From positions 47,511 through 111,510 of the forward strand of contig JAFTFL010000011.1 of NCBI GenBank assembly GCA_017449525.1: a stretch of DNA of 64,000 bases. The letters are read 5' to 3'. A program made the translations under genes and the position numbers. This document shows, in pieces, positions 54,093 through 62,451 of this stretch. The notes under the pieces were generated by a model that did not search any database, was not told the origin of the DNA, and was given only the letters and a program-made list of their open reading frames with translations. How positions within the stretch are numbered: the stretch's first letter is position 1; the number at the start of each line of letters is the position of its first letter. The stretch is from Bacteroidales bacterium. GTDB lineage: Bacteria; Bacteroidota; Bacteroidia; Bacteroidales; P3.

Positions 54093-54290
54093 CGTTTTTA
54101 ATTCTATGTACGGGTACTGTGGGTGGATTCTTTTTCGGGGTCGAGCGGTGTGGGCGCGTGTGGGGTATGCTTTGGGGTGGAGAGAGGGGTGGTTTACTAT
54201 GGGGGTGGGAGCGCCCGTGGGGCTTTGTGTGGGTGCTTGGGGCATGTGAGGGGTCTCCCTTACCGATGGTGAGGAGGGGTTGCTTCAAGG

Positions 54291-54467
54291 CTGATGTGTG
54301 CTTTCATTAGTTCTGATGTGCTTTTGCATCAGTTGTTCAATATGTGTATCAAGATAATGAGTATGCGTAGTGAGAATATTGAGAACGTGCTGTCAACATG
54401 CAGAGTATGTGTTCTCAAAATACTGAGAATGCCTTCTCAATTTCTGATGTACGTTTACATCAGGATT
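54291..54467. repeat. 22-bp-period tandem array F (hairpin-like units)
   Basis: Eight units begin at about 54292, 54314, 54336, 54358, 54380, 54402, 54424 and 54445. Most can fold on themselves: CTGATG..CATCAG, TTGA..TCAA, TGAGAA..TTCTCA and CTGATGTA..TACATCAG. The two arms change together between units (GAGAA with TTCTC, GATGT with ACATC). The array lies between the icd terminator and the Nfn promoter. Confidence 0.85.
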
Positions 54468-54575
54468 GAGGGATGCTTTCCTTAGGGGTGGGCTTTCCTC
54501 TGGGCTTGAAAATAAATTTCGCGGGTCGGAGATGCGGATCGGGCGAGGACGTGGAGGGTGGTAAGGAAAACGAAT

Positions 54576-54605
54576 GAAGGCATCTGCCGAGGGGTAGATG
54601 CCTTC
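54576..54605 (-). terminator. Terminator-like hairpin after icd
   Basis: GAAGGCATCT (54576-54585) pairs perfectly with AGATGCCTTC (54596-54605) with a 10-nt loop. On the minus strand it is followed by ATTCGTTTTCC. Confidence 0.65.
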
Positions 54606-54642
54606 TGTTTGGTGTCCAGAAACTGCTGTGCCAAAGGAATTC

Positions 54643-55851
54643 TTAGGCGAGACGTTTCTCGAGGCGTTGGCGGATAGCGGCTATGAAGTCGGCGCTGTTA
54701 ACGGCCTTGGGGGTAATGCCTTCCATGAGGTTCACGAGGTCCTTGGTGGCGATGCCCTCACCGAGGGTGTCGAAGCAGGCGCCTTCGAGCTGGTCGGCAA
54801 AGTTCATGAGTTCTTTGATGCCGTCTTTTTCGCCACGCTTGCGCAGGGCTCCACTCCATGCAAAGATGGTTGCCATGGGGTTGGTGGAGGTCTCCTCGCC
54901 AGCGAGGTGCTTGTAGTAGTGGCGGGTTACGGTGCCGTGGGCGGCCTCGTACTCATAGTTGCCGTCGGGGCTGACGAGTACGCTCGTCATCATGGCCAGT
55001 GACCCAAAGGCGGTCGATATCATGTCGCTCATCACGTCGCCGTCGTAGTTTTTGCAGGCCCAAATGAAGCCTCCCTTGCTTCTGATGACACGGGCTACGG
55101 CGTCGTCGATCAGCGTGTAGAAGTAGGTGATACCGAGGCGCTCAAATTCGGCCTTATAGTCCTGGAACACTTCTTCGAAGATGGCCTTGAACTGACCGTC
55201 GTATTTCTTTGAGATGGTGTCCTTGGTGGAGAACCAGAGGTCTTGCTTCGAGTCGATGGCAAATTTGAAACAGCTATGGGCGAACGAACGGATGGACTTG
55301 TCGAGGTTATGCATGCCCTGCAGCACGCCAGCACCTTTGAAGTTGTGGATCACCACCTCGTCATGCTTGCCGCTTTCACCATCGAAGACCAAGCGTGCTG
55401 TGCCAGCCTCTTCGACGCGCAGTTCCACACCCTTGTACACGTCGCCATAAGCGTGGCGCGCAATGGTGATGGGCTGTTCCCAGTTCTTAACCACCGGCTT
55501 GATGGTAGGGATAACGATGGGGGTGCGGAACACGGTGCCGTCCAGTATCGAACGTATCGTGCCGTTGGGGCTCTTCCACATTTCGTGCAGCTTGTATTCG
55601 CTCATACGCTGCACGTTAGGCGTAATAGTGGCGCACTTTACGCCCACGCCGTACTTCTTGCATGCTTCGGCAGCCTCGACAGTAATCTTATCGCCCGTCT
55701 CGTCGCGCTTCACCAGCCCCAGGTCGTAATACTCCGTCTTGAGGTCTACGAACGGAAGCAGTAGCTCGTCCTTAATCATCTTCCACAGGATGCGAGTCAT
55801 CTCGTCGCCGTCCATTTCCACCAATGGGGTGGTCATCTTTATCTTTTCCAT
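54643..55851 (-). CDS. icd: NADP-type isocitrate dehydrogenase
   Basis: This encodes 402 residues from the ATG at 55851, where homology begins (MEKIKMTTPLVEMDGDEMTR). It is the dimeric, eukaryote-like type II form: VEMDGDEMTRILW, CATITPNVQRM, WKSPNGTIRSILDGTVFR, the metal-binding region WACKNYDGDVMSDM and EAAHGTVTRHYYKH. It oxidises isocitrate to 2-oxoglutarate and CO2; NADP+ preference is inferred from the subfamily. It lies 227 bp downstream of the aconitase-family gene on the same strand, but the gap contains repeat array G and a strong hairpin, so expression may be partly separated. Confidence 0.93.
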   Translation of the reverse strand: MEKIKMTTPLVEMDGDEMTRILWKMIKDELLLPFVDLKTEYYDLGLVKRDETGDKITVEAAEACKKYGVGVKCATITPNVQRMSEYKLHEMWKSPNGTIRSILDGTVFRTPIVIPTIKPVVKNWEQPITIARHAYGDVYKGVELRVEEAGTARLVFDGESGKHDEVVIHNFKGAGVLQGMHNLDKSIRSFAHSCFKFAIDSKQDLWFSTKDTISKKYDGQFKAIFEEVFQDYKAEFERLGITYFYTLIDDAVARVIRSKGGFIWACKNYDGDVMSDMISTAFGSLAMMTSVLVSPDGNYEYEAAHGTVTRHYYKHLAGEETSTNPMATIFAWSGALRKRGEKDGIKELMNFADQLEGACFDTLGEGIATKDLVNLMEGITPKAVNSADFIAAIRQRLEKRLA

Positions 55852-55852
55852 G

Positions 55853-56028
55853 TTGTATGATGTGTTGTGTTGAAATGTGTGATATATTCTTTTCAAACGT
55901 GTTATGTGCTCTAATTAGACGTGTGATGTATCGATTCCCGACTGGTGACGTACCGTTTCCCAACACGTAACGTGTGGTTTACCAGTGTGTGAACTTCTGT
56001 TTTCCAACGTCTTTTCTGCACTTTTTAT
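55853..56028. repeat. 22-bp-period tandem array G in the icd leader
   Basis: Eight units start at 55853, 55875, 55897, 55919, 55941, 55963, 55985 and 56007, each exactly 22 bp apart. The consensus is near ACGTGTGATGT followed by a TTTCCCA-like end. The array starts 1 bp upstream of the icd ATG and ends at the hairpin at 56029, so it fills the 5' leader. The cores differ from arrays A-C. Confidence 0.85.
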
Positions 56029-56062
56029 ACGGCGGGCAGTGCTCATAGGTACCGCCCGCCGT
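56029..56062. other. Strong GC-rich hairpin between acn-like gene and icd
   Basis: ACGGCGGGC (56029-56037) pairs perfectly with GCCCGCCGT (56054-56062), loop 16 nt. Neither strand has a following T tract, so it may be an RNA-processing or stability element rather than a simple terminator. Confidence 0.6.
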
Positions 56063-56078
56063 AAGCATTGGGCGCGCT

Positions 56079-58313
56079 TTACTTTTGGTTAGCGTAGTAG
56101 TTCATAAGGCATCCATCGGTGAGGATGGTGCGCTCATCCTTGGTCAGATTTTGGAAGAAGAGGTGGATGTCCTTCACACCCGTAGCGGTGATGATTTTGG
56201 CATCTATCTCCTCATCGCCGCGCAGAATAGCCTCGCGGATACCAGGGATGAATACCATGTCGCCTGCTTGGTAGTCGAACGGAGTGCCCTCGCTGATGGT
56301 GAAAGGCACAATGCCCCAGTTGATGCAGTTGCTGCGGTAGCGCTTGGTAGCGTACTCGTAGCAGATATTGGCATCACCGCCCAGCACCTTTTGGCAACTT
56401 GCTGCCTGCTCGCGAGCCGACCCATCGCCTGGCTTGTTGGCAAAGATGCACGATCCGAAAGAGGTATTCTCGGCCGTGGTACCCACTTTCTTCAGCGCGT
56501 CAAGAACGTGCTGTGGGCACTTGCCGTCGCGGCGCTGCAGGTCTTCCTGCTGTATACGCTTGCTCAGACCAACGTATTCTGGCACGCGGCGCGAAAGGGC
56601 GAACTCGGACAGTTTCAGCGGATTGCTGCGGTAGCTTGAAGTCTCACCCGACGGGATGAGTTCGTCCGTCGTCGTTACGGGGTCGTGAATAACAGCTGCC
56701 AGCTCTACCAACATGTTCTCCTGCATGGGGTATATCTTCGGCCAGTCCTTGATATTGGGACCGTAGCGCAAAGGCAACTCCTGCTGAGCCTTATTGTATC
56801 CATCGTACACGCGGCGCTCGTAGATAACGGGGTCGTACTCATAAGGCTTGTGGTTGTCGGTGTAGTCCACATCCGTAGCAGCAGTTAACACGCCGCCGTT
56901 GGCAGCCGTGGCTGCAATGGAACGTGCATCCATCAGAGCTACCAGCGAAATCTGACCTGCGCCTGGCTTCGAACCTTCGCGGTTGGGGAAGTTACGCGTT
57001 GTGTGGCGGATACTGAAGCCATTATTAGCTGGCACATCGCCTGCTCCGAAGCACGGGCCGCAGAATGCTGGCTTGATGACAACGCCTGCCTCAAGCAGTT
57101 CCTCGGCTATGCCCGCACGCGTGGTAGCCATATATACGGGCGACGATTGCGGATAGGCCGATATGGTGAAATAGTCGTTGCCCACGCTCTGATTCTTCAA
57201 AATGCTGGCAGCAGCACTCAAGTTGTCGTATGTACCACCGGCACATCCGGCGATAATACCCTGATCGGCATGCACCTTGCCGTCGATAATCTTGTCCATC
57301 ATGTGCACCTCCACCTTGTCGCCGAAGCGCTTCTTGGCATCCTCCTCCACTTTCGACAGGATTTCTTCGGGGTGAGCTTGCAGCTCGTGAATGCTCACAG
57401 CATTTGAGGGGTGGAAAGGCAACGCAATCATGCACTCCTCTGTTGAGAGGTCAATACGAATCATGCTGTCGTAGTAGGCCACTTTCCCTGGACGCAGTTC
57501 GCGGTAAGCCTCAGGACGACGATGCATTTCATAATAGTGCTTCACCTCATCATCCGTTTCCCAGATAGAGGTAAGGCAGGTCGTCTCGGTAGTCATCACC
57601 TCGATGCCGTTGCGGTAGTCAATCGGCAGATTTTTCACACCAGGGCCAGCAAATTCGAGCACCTTATTCTTTACGAATCCATTGTCGAACGTAGCCTTTA
57701 CTAGTGAAATGGCAATGTCGTGCGGCCCCACACCTTTGCGCGGAGTGCCTTCCAGCCATACGAGAACCACCTCGGGGGCGTTGATATCCCATGTGTTGCG
57801 CAGCAACTGCTTAACCAGCTCGCCGCCACCTTCGCCCACGCCCATGTTGCCGAGCGAACCGTAGCGGGTGTGTGAGTCGGAACCCAAAATCATGTTGCCG
57901 CACTGAGCCATTGCTTCGCGTGCATACTGGTGAATCACTGCTTGGTTGGCAGGGACGTAGATACCGCCATACTTTTTAGCTGCCGAAAGGCCGAACACGT
58001 GGTCATCCTCGTTGATAGTACCGCCCACAGCGCACAGTGAGTTGTGGCAATTGGTCATAGCGTAGGGGAGTGGGAACTTCTCCAGTCCGCTGGCGCGTGC
58101 AGTTTGAATGATGCCCACATAGGTGATGTCGTGCGACACCATGGCATCAAAGCGAATGCGCATCTTCTTGCCCTTGCCGTTGTCTACATCGTGTGCACGC
58201 AGAATGCCATAGGCAATCGTGTTTTCGCGTGCTTCATCTGCCGACAGGTCTGCCTTGTCAGCAATTTTCTCGCCGTTTAGGAGGTACACTCCGTGGTTGA
58301 TCAGCTCTATCAT
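56079..58313 (-). CDS. Aconitase-family hydratase (probable aconitate hydratase)
   Basis: This encodes 744 residues. Iron-sulfur ligand regions are GCAGGTYDNLSAAA and FCGPCFGAG. Other family marks are DSHTRYGSLGNMGVGEGG, the substrate loop GDGSAREQAAS (aconitase GxxSRE) and a swivel domain with INWGIVPFTI. It resembles the YbhJ-like aconitase subfamily more than the classic AcnA or AcnB. In context, between citrate lyase genes and icd, interconversion of citrate and isocitrate is the natural role, but another hydroxy-acid hydratase activity is possible. It starts 11 bp after the citC-citG fusion, so it is part of the cit operon. Confidence 0.82.
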   Translation of the reverse strand: MIELINHGVYLLNGEKIADKADLSADEARENTIAYGILRAHDVDNGKGKKMRIRFDAMVSHDITYVGIIQTARASGLEKFPLPYAMTNCHNSLCAVGGTINEDDHVFGLSAAKKYGGIYVPANQAVIHQYAREAMAQCGNMILGSDSHTRYGSLGNMGVGEGGGELVKQLLRNTWDINAPEVVLVWLEGTPRKGVGPHDIAISLVKATFDNGFVKNKVLEFAGPGVKNLPIDYRNGIEVMTTETTCLTSIWETDDEVKHYYEMHRRPEAYRELRPGKVAYYDSMIRIDLSTEECMIALPFHPSNAVSIHELQAHPEEILSKVEEDAKKRFGDKVEVHMMDKIIDGKVHADQGIIAGCAGGTYDNLSAAASILKNQSVGNDYFTISAYPQSSPVYMATTRAGIAEELLEAGVVIKPAFCGPCFGAGDVPANNGFSIRHTTRNFPNREGSKPGAGQISLVALMDARSIAATAANGGVLTAATDVDYTDNHKPYEYDPVIYERRVYDGYNKAQQELPLRYGPNIKDWPKIYPMQENMLVELAAVIHDPVTTTDELIPSGETSSYRSNPLKLSEFALSRRVPEYVGLSKRIQQEDLQRRDGKCPQHVLDALKKVGTTAENTSFGSCIFANKPGDGSAREQAASCQKVLGGDANICYEYATKRYRSNCINWGIVPFTISEGTPFDYQAGDMVFIPGIREAILRGDEEIDAKIITATGVKDIHLFFQNLTKDERTILTDGCLMNYYANQK

Positions 58314-58324
58314 AACATTGTTAA

Positions 58325-60289
58325 TTAAGTGTTGTTTAAAACATATTGTGGATTCTTCTCAGGGGAATCGCAACTTATAGTTGTTCTCTCATGCGCGGTT
58401 GGTTTTTCAATGCTGTGTTTTGATGCTGCGGCATCTATTGTATTGTTTTTCAACAAGTCTTCATTGCAAACGGCTGAAGTGGGCTGCTCCGTTGCCTTAT
58501 CTCTCGACTGCTGAGCGGTTTCTTCTTCGCTGCAGACGGCTGCTACGAACAGTGTCAAGGCCAACATGTCGGCGGCTCCTCCTGGTGAGACGTGGGCGTG
58601 GATAAGTGCTTCGTTCCACTTCGACAATGCTTCGTGCCGGAAGTTGTCAAGGTAGTGCTGTGCCTCTTGTTTTATCTGCCCCACCATTGCGGCACCACAC
58701 CTATAATATATATTGCTATCTTCGAGGGTGGTCATGATGTGAAGGAGCAGGCGCAGCGAGGCGTCGTTATCGCTACAGTCATGCTGATGCAGTGCGCGGT
58801 AATAGGGCAGCCAGTCCGTGAACAGTTGAGCATAGCCACCTTGTGCATTCTCCAAGGCGGTGGCTATATGATGTGATTGGCGCACAGCCTGCCCATGGGT
58901 GTTGCTGGCGGGTTGGAAAGGTGCAGCGAGGTGTTGAATGGTCTGCTGCAGTGCCAATGGGGTTAGTGGCTGCTGGCTGCTGTTCAATGTGGCAGCGGAT
59001 GCCAGCGTCAGCCCCATGGAGAAGAGGGCTCCCTTGTGGGTGTTCACACCGTGGGTGCGGTCGAACATGTGCGCTTCGGCCTCCAGGCCTATCTGCTTCA
59101 GTTGCCCGACGTCAATGCTGCCAAGGTCAAAACAGTGGGTGGCAATGGTGGTAAAATAGGGATGCAGGGCTTCGATGCTGACTTTCATCAACTCGTAGTC
59201 CATGTCATTGTGCGAGCCACTATCGTGCTTGTCCACCAGGCCAGGCTTGGGCGTCGTGTTGAGTTCATCCAGTAATGACTGCGAAGCCAGTCGTGCTAAC
59301 AGGTAAGGTTTTGTGCTGTAGGGCACAAGGCGTGCGGCTGCTTCGTAGTGGCGTGTGCGTAGGTGTTCGCGGACGCGCGATGCGCTGATGGCGCACGCCT
59401 CGTCTTGTCGACGTTCTATCTCTACCACCTCCATGTCGTATTGGGGTAGAATGGTGTGCATGAACAGGTTATACCGATGGGTCAGTGCATCGGTTGGCTC
59501 GCTCCCGACAAAGCGTTTGCTCACGCTCAGGGCAGGAGCTATGTGGCGACAGAAGAGGTTGAGGTCGAGTTCTATCTGAGTGTCGGTGGCATCTTCCACG
59601 CGCTTTAGGAAGTAGGAGGGAAAGGTTGTGGCCGATATGGCGTAGGTGCTTCCCGCAATAACTTGAACGTTGGTATACGCGGCACATCCGCGTCTCACCA
59701 TCTCCATGCGCTCGGTGAATGAGAACAGGGAGCAGTCTTCCCTCACCACCATTACGAACAGGGTGTCTACTTGCTTTGCAGCCTGTGCCACAAGGTACTG
59801 GTGGCCTAAAGAGAAGGGATTGGCGTTCATTACAATGATGCCTGTTGTGCCCTGCCGTTGGAGTGTGCGCAACTGCTGGCAGTAGTGCTTCAGTCCGCTG
59901 CCGTTCTCCATGAGGATGGCCTTGTGGGCCTCTGCAAGGGTGGTGAACCCCAAGTGCTCAAATGTGCTTTTGTTGGTGGGCTTTGTAAACAATCGAACCT
60001 CTTCATTGCCCCGTTCTCGCTCGGTACTGAGCAAGTGCGAAATCAATGAGAGGCTCATGTTGGTGTTGCGCAGGCGCTGGTCGACGGCTATGCACTTGAT
60101 GATGGCTCCGTGCAGCCCCCCACCTGCAAGCATCTCGTCCTCACCCTCGGCAAATACGCCGGCATAGTAGTCCAAGCCCTCTTCCATACGGAGGTCGTTG
60201 TGTGCCAAAAATTGCTCAACCCTGTGCCTCACCGAGGCAATGGACAGTGGCATTTGGCGTATTTCGAACGACTGGTCAGTGAACTCCAT
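58325..60289 (-). CDS. CitC-CitG fusion: citrate lyase ligase and prosthetic-group precursor synthase
   Basis: This encodes 654 residues. Residues 1-~330 are [citrate (pro-3S)-lyase] ligase: an N-terminal acetyltransferase-like part, then the nucleotidyltransferase motif NPFSLGHQYL (157-166) and ISASRVREHL. It acetylates the CitD prosthetic group and so activates the lyase. Residues ~333-590 are triphosphoribosyl-dephospho-CoA synthase: TPKPGLVDKHDSGSHNDM (346-363), GVNTHKGALFSMGL (414-427) and VSPGGAADMLALT. This half makes the CitD cofactor precursor. The last ~65 residues are low-complexity and unlike either family. CitC and CitG are usually separate proteins. The gene overlaps citX by 14 bp. 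Confidence 0.88.
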   Translation of the reverse strand: MEFTDQSFEIRQMPLSIASVRHRVEQFLAHNDLRMEEGLDYYAGVFAEGEDEMLAGGGLHGAIIKCIAVDQRLRNTNMSLSLISHLLSTERERGNEEVRLFTKPTNKSTFEHLGFTTLAEAHKAILMENGSGLKHYCQQLRTLQRQGTTGIIVMNANPFSLGHQYLVAQAAKQVDTLFVMVVREDCSLFSFTERMEMVRRGCAAYTNVQVIAGSTYAISATTFPSYFLKRVEDATDTQIELDLNLFCRHIAPALSVSKRFVGSEPTDALTHRYNLFMHTILPQYDMEVVEIERRQDEACAISASRVREHLRTRHYEAAARLVPYSTKPYLLARLASQSLLDELNTTPKPGLVDKHDSGSHNDMDYELMKVSIEALHPYFTTIATHCFDLGSIDVGQLKQIGLEAEAHMFDRTHGVNTHKGALFSMGLTLASAATLNSSQQPLTPLALQQTIQHLAAPFQPASNTHGQAVRQSHHIATALENAQGGYAQLFTDWLPYYRALHQHDCSDNDASLRLLLHIMTTLEDSNIYYRCGAAMVGQIKQEAQHYLDNFRHEALSKWNEALIHAHVSPGGAADMLALTLFVAAVCSEEETAQQSRDKATEQPTSAVCNEDLLKNNTIDAAASKHSIEKPTAHERTTISCDSPEKNPQYVLNNT

Positions 60290-60785
60290 ACGTGGATACT
60301 AAGTGAGCAATGTGTTCTAATAGATCCTCAGGACTGTGGGTGTGGTTGCGCATACAATAGCGCACCTCGTTGTCGCACAGCAGGCATCGACGTGCTGGAC
60401 GCCCGATGCTCTGTCGAGAGAGCGGGGTGCCGTCGGGCAGAATGACATCCATGTCAAACAGCCGACCCAACGGGTGGCTACTTTCTATTTCGCACAGGAC
60501 ATGCTTGGCCTCTCGCGCATCGCACTTCACGCAGGCGTATATCTCGTAGCCTGTCGGTAGGTCTCGCTCGCGGAGGTACGCAATAAGTGGTGTGAATGTC
60601 TGCTGCAGGGCTTCCACAGCCGCTTGGGCTATGATGGAGGTGTGCGGAGTGCGCTTGGCTTTGCCGGGCATTACGATGGTGATACACACTAATGTGTGCG
60701 AAGGATAGTCGCGTAAAAGTTGTCGCTGCAGTTGTTGCCGGTTGTCGCGGCTTTGCAGCAGTTGCTCAAGCGTTACCTCTTCCAT
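60276..60785 (-). CDS. citX: Citrate lyase holo-[acyl-carrier protein] synthase
   Basis: This encodes 169 residues, normal for CitX. Signatures are VCITIVMPGKAKRTP, SSHPLGRLFDMDVI and the Cys/Arg cluster RRCLLCDNEVRYCMRNHTH. CitX transfers the phosphoribosyl-dephospho-CoA group to the Ser of CitD in the cytoplasm. It is separated from citF by 112 bp that hold a long hairpin and overlaps the citC-citG fusion by 14 bp. Confidence 0.92.
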   Translation of the reverse strand: MEEVTLEQLLQSRDNRQQLQRQLLRDYPSHTLVCITIVMPGKAKRTPHTSIIAQAAVEALQQTFTPLIAYLRERDLPTGYEIYACVKCDAREAKHVLCEIESSHPLGRLFDMDVILPDGTPLSRQSIGRPARRCLLCDNEVRYCMRNHTHSPEDLLEHIAHLVSTYGVH

Positions 60786-60803
60786 CGGTCAGCAAACGCA
60801 GAG

Positions 60804-60887
60804 AAACTTCGGCCACCACTTGCTGCGCTCCGCGGGGATGTGTTGCATCTGCCTACAGGGAGCTGCAGCAAGTGGTATACGAAGTTT
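60804..60887 (-). other. Long intra-operon hairpin between citF and citX
   Basis: AAACTTCG (60804-60811) and CCACTTGCTGC (60816-60826) pair perfectly with CGAAGTTT (60880-60887) and GCAGCAAGTGG (60865-60875), leaving a symmetric 4x4 internal loop and a 38-nt apical region that can pair further (CTCC/GGAG). It fills most of the 112-bp gap. Confidence 0.75.
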
Positions 60888-60897
60888 GTGAAGTGTT

Positions 60898-62448
60898 TTA
60901 ATTGGTCGGTTCTACAATGTTCTTGATGACATCAAGCACCGAGCCGTCTCGGTTCAGTACTACGCCGACCACTTTGTCTCCAAAGGGCAGTGGGGCGGCA
61001 TCGCCGATAATCTTCTGTGCACGTGCGGCCAAGTCGTGGATATCCACTACGTTCAGACCAGCCTTAGTGAGGCGCTCTGCTATCTCGGGGCGGCGCGGGT
61101 TGACGGCTATGCCGTACTCGGTAACGACCACGTCCACGCCTGAGCCAGGAGTAATCAGCGTGGTAACTTCGTTCACGACGCAGGGTATTCTGCCACGCAG
61201 CAAGGGGCACACGATGATGGACAGTGCCGAGTCGGCGGCTGTGTCGGGGTGGCCTCCGATGGCTCCGCGTATGATGCCGTCGCTTCCCACCAGCACGTTG
61301 ACGTTGAAGTTGACGTCCACCTCCAAGGCCGACAGAATCACGATGTCTAACATGCGCGTAGCTGCGCTGGGCTCATTGTAGGCTGCATATTCTATGGAGG
61401 AGGCCTCCTTGTGCTTGCGGTCGTTCATTAGGGATTCGGCAGCCACCTTGTCGAACGACTGCACGTCTATCAGACGTTCTATCAATCCCTCTTCGTGCAT
61501 CTTGACCATGTGGGCTGTGATGCCGCCCAATGCGAAGCTGGCCTTGATGTTGCGGTCAATCATGCTCTGGCGGATGAATTTCACAACGGCCAACGAGGCT
61601 CCTCCTGAACCAGTCTGGATGGAGAAGCCGTCTTCAAAGTAGCCGCTGTTCTCCACCACCTTGGCAGCAGTCTGCGCCAAGAGGATGTCGCGGGGGTTCT
61701 TGGTGTCGCGGATGGCTCCACTGCTGATTTTCGAAGCGTCGCCGACAGATTCCACCTCAACGACGGCCTCCACGTTCAGTTCCGAAATGGACTTGGGGTT
61801 GTTGGGGTAGGGCACCAAATCGTCCGTCAGTATCACCACATGGTCGGCATGCTGTGCGTCGGGCAGTGCGTAGCCCAGTGATCCGCAAATTGATTTTGCA
61901 GTCGGGTAGCGCGAGTAGCCACAGGCGTTGCCCATGGGGTCGCTCGAGGAAGCTCCGATGAAAGCCACGTCAATGTGCAGTTCGCCGCTGGCTATGGCTG
62001 CTCCACGGTTACCGTGGCTGCGGAAGATGACGGGCTCTTTCATTAGTCCTAAAGAGACTTGTCTGCCCAGTTCGCCGCGCAATCCAGAGGTAGATATCTT
62101 GCTGATGACACCGTTCTTGATGTGCTCAATCAGGGGTTCGTGCACGTCGATGAGGCTGGAGGCAGCCAGGTGCAGGTTTTTGTAGCCCATCTGAGCTAAC
62201 TTGTCAACCACGAGGTTCACCACCTTGTCGCCTCCGCGGAAATGGTGGTGGAAAGAGATGGTCATGCCATCCTTTAGGCCAGTGTGGCGAATGGCATCTT
62301 CCAAGCTCATCACTTTGCTGCTCTTGGTGAGCGACGTGGTGCGTGGAGTCAGATCCTTGTTGGGTACCTCTTTTTCTTTATATACAGTCGTATTGCAGGC
62401 TTTGGCTGCTTGCTCAATAAGCCCAGCACGTTCTTTGTATGTATTCAT
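60898..62448 (-). CDS. citF: Citrate lyase alpha subunit
   Basis: This encodes 516 residues, full length for CitF. Family segments include KVMSLEDAIRHTGLKDGMTI, FHHHFRGGDKVVN, GASSSDPMGNACGYSRYP, GSGGASLAVVKFI and VVVTEYGIAVNPRRPEIAERL. CitF is the citrate:acetyl-ACP transferase; it swaps acetate for citrate on the CitD cofactor. The gene begins 3 bp after citE ends, and citX follows. Confidence 0.95.
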   Translation of the reverse strand: MNTYKERAGLIEQAAKACNTTVYKEKEVPNKDLTPRTTSLTKSSKVMSLEDAIRHTGLKDGMTISFHHHFRGGDKVVNLVVDKLAQMGYKNLHLAASSLIDVHEPLIEHIKNGVISKISTSGLRGELGRQVSLGLMKEPVIFRSHGNRGAAIASGELHIDVAFIGASSSDPMGNACGYSRYPTAKSICGSLGYALPDAQHADHVVILTDDLVPYPNNPKSISELNVEAVVEVESVGDASKISSGAIRDTKNPRDILLAQTAAKVVENSGYFEDGFSIQTGSGGASLAVVKFIRQSMIDRNIKASFALGGITAHMVKMHEEGLIERLIDVQSFDKVAAESLMNDRKHKEASSIEYAAYNEPSAATRMLDIVILSALEVDVNFNVNVLVGSDGIIRGAIGGHPDTAADSALSIIVCPLLRGRIPCVVNEVTTLITPGSGVDVVVTEYGIAVNPRRPEIAERLTKAGLNVVDIHDLAARAQKIIGDAAPLPFGDKVVGVVLNRDGSVLDVIKNIVEPTN

Positions 62449-62451
62449 AAT

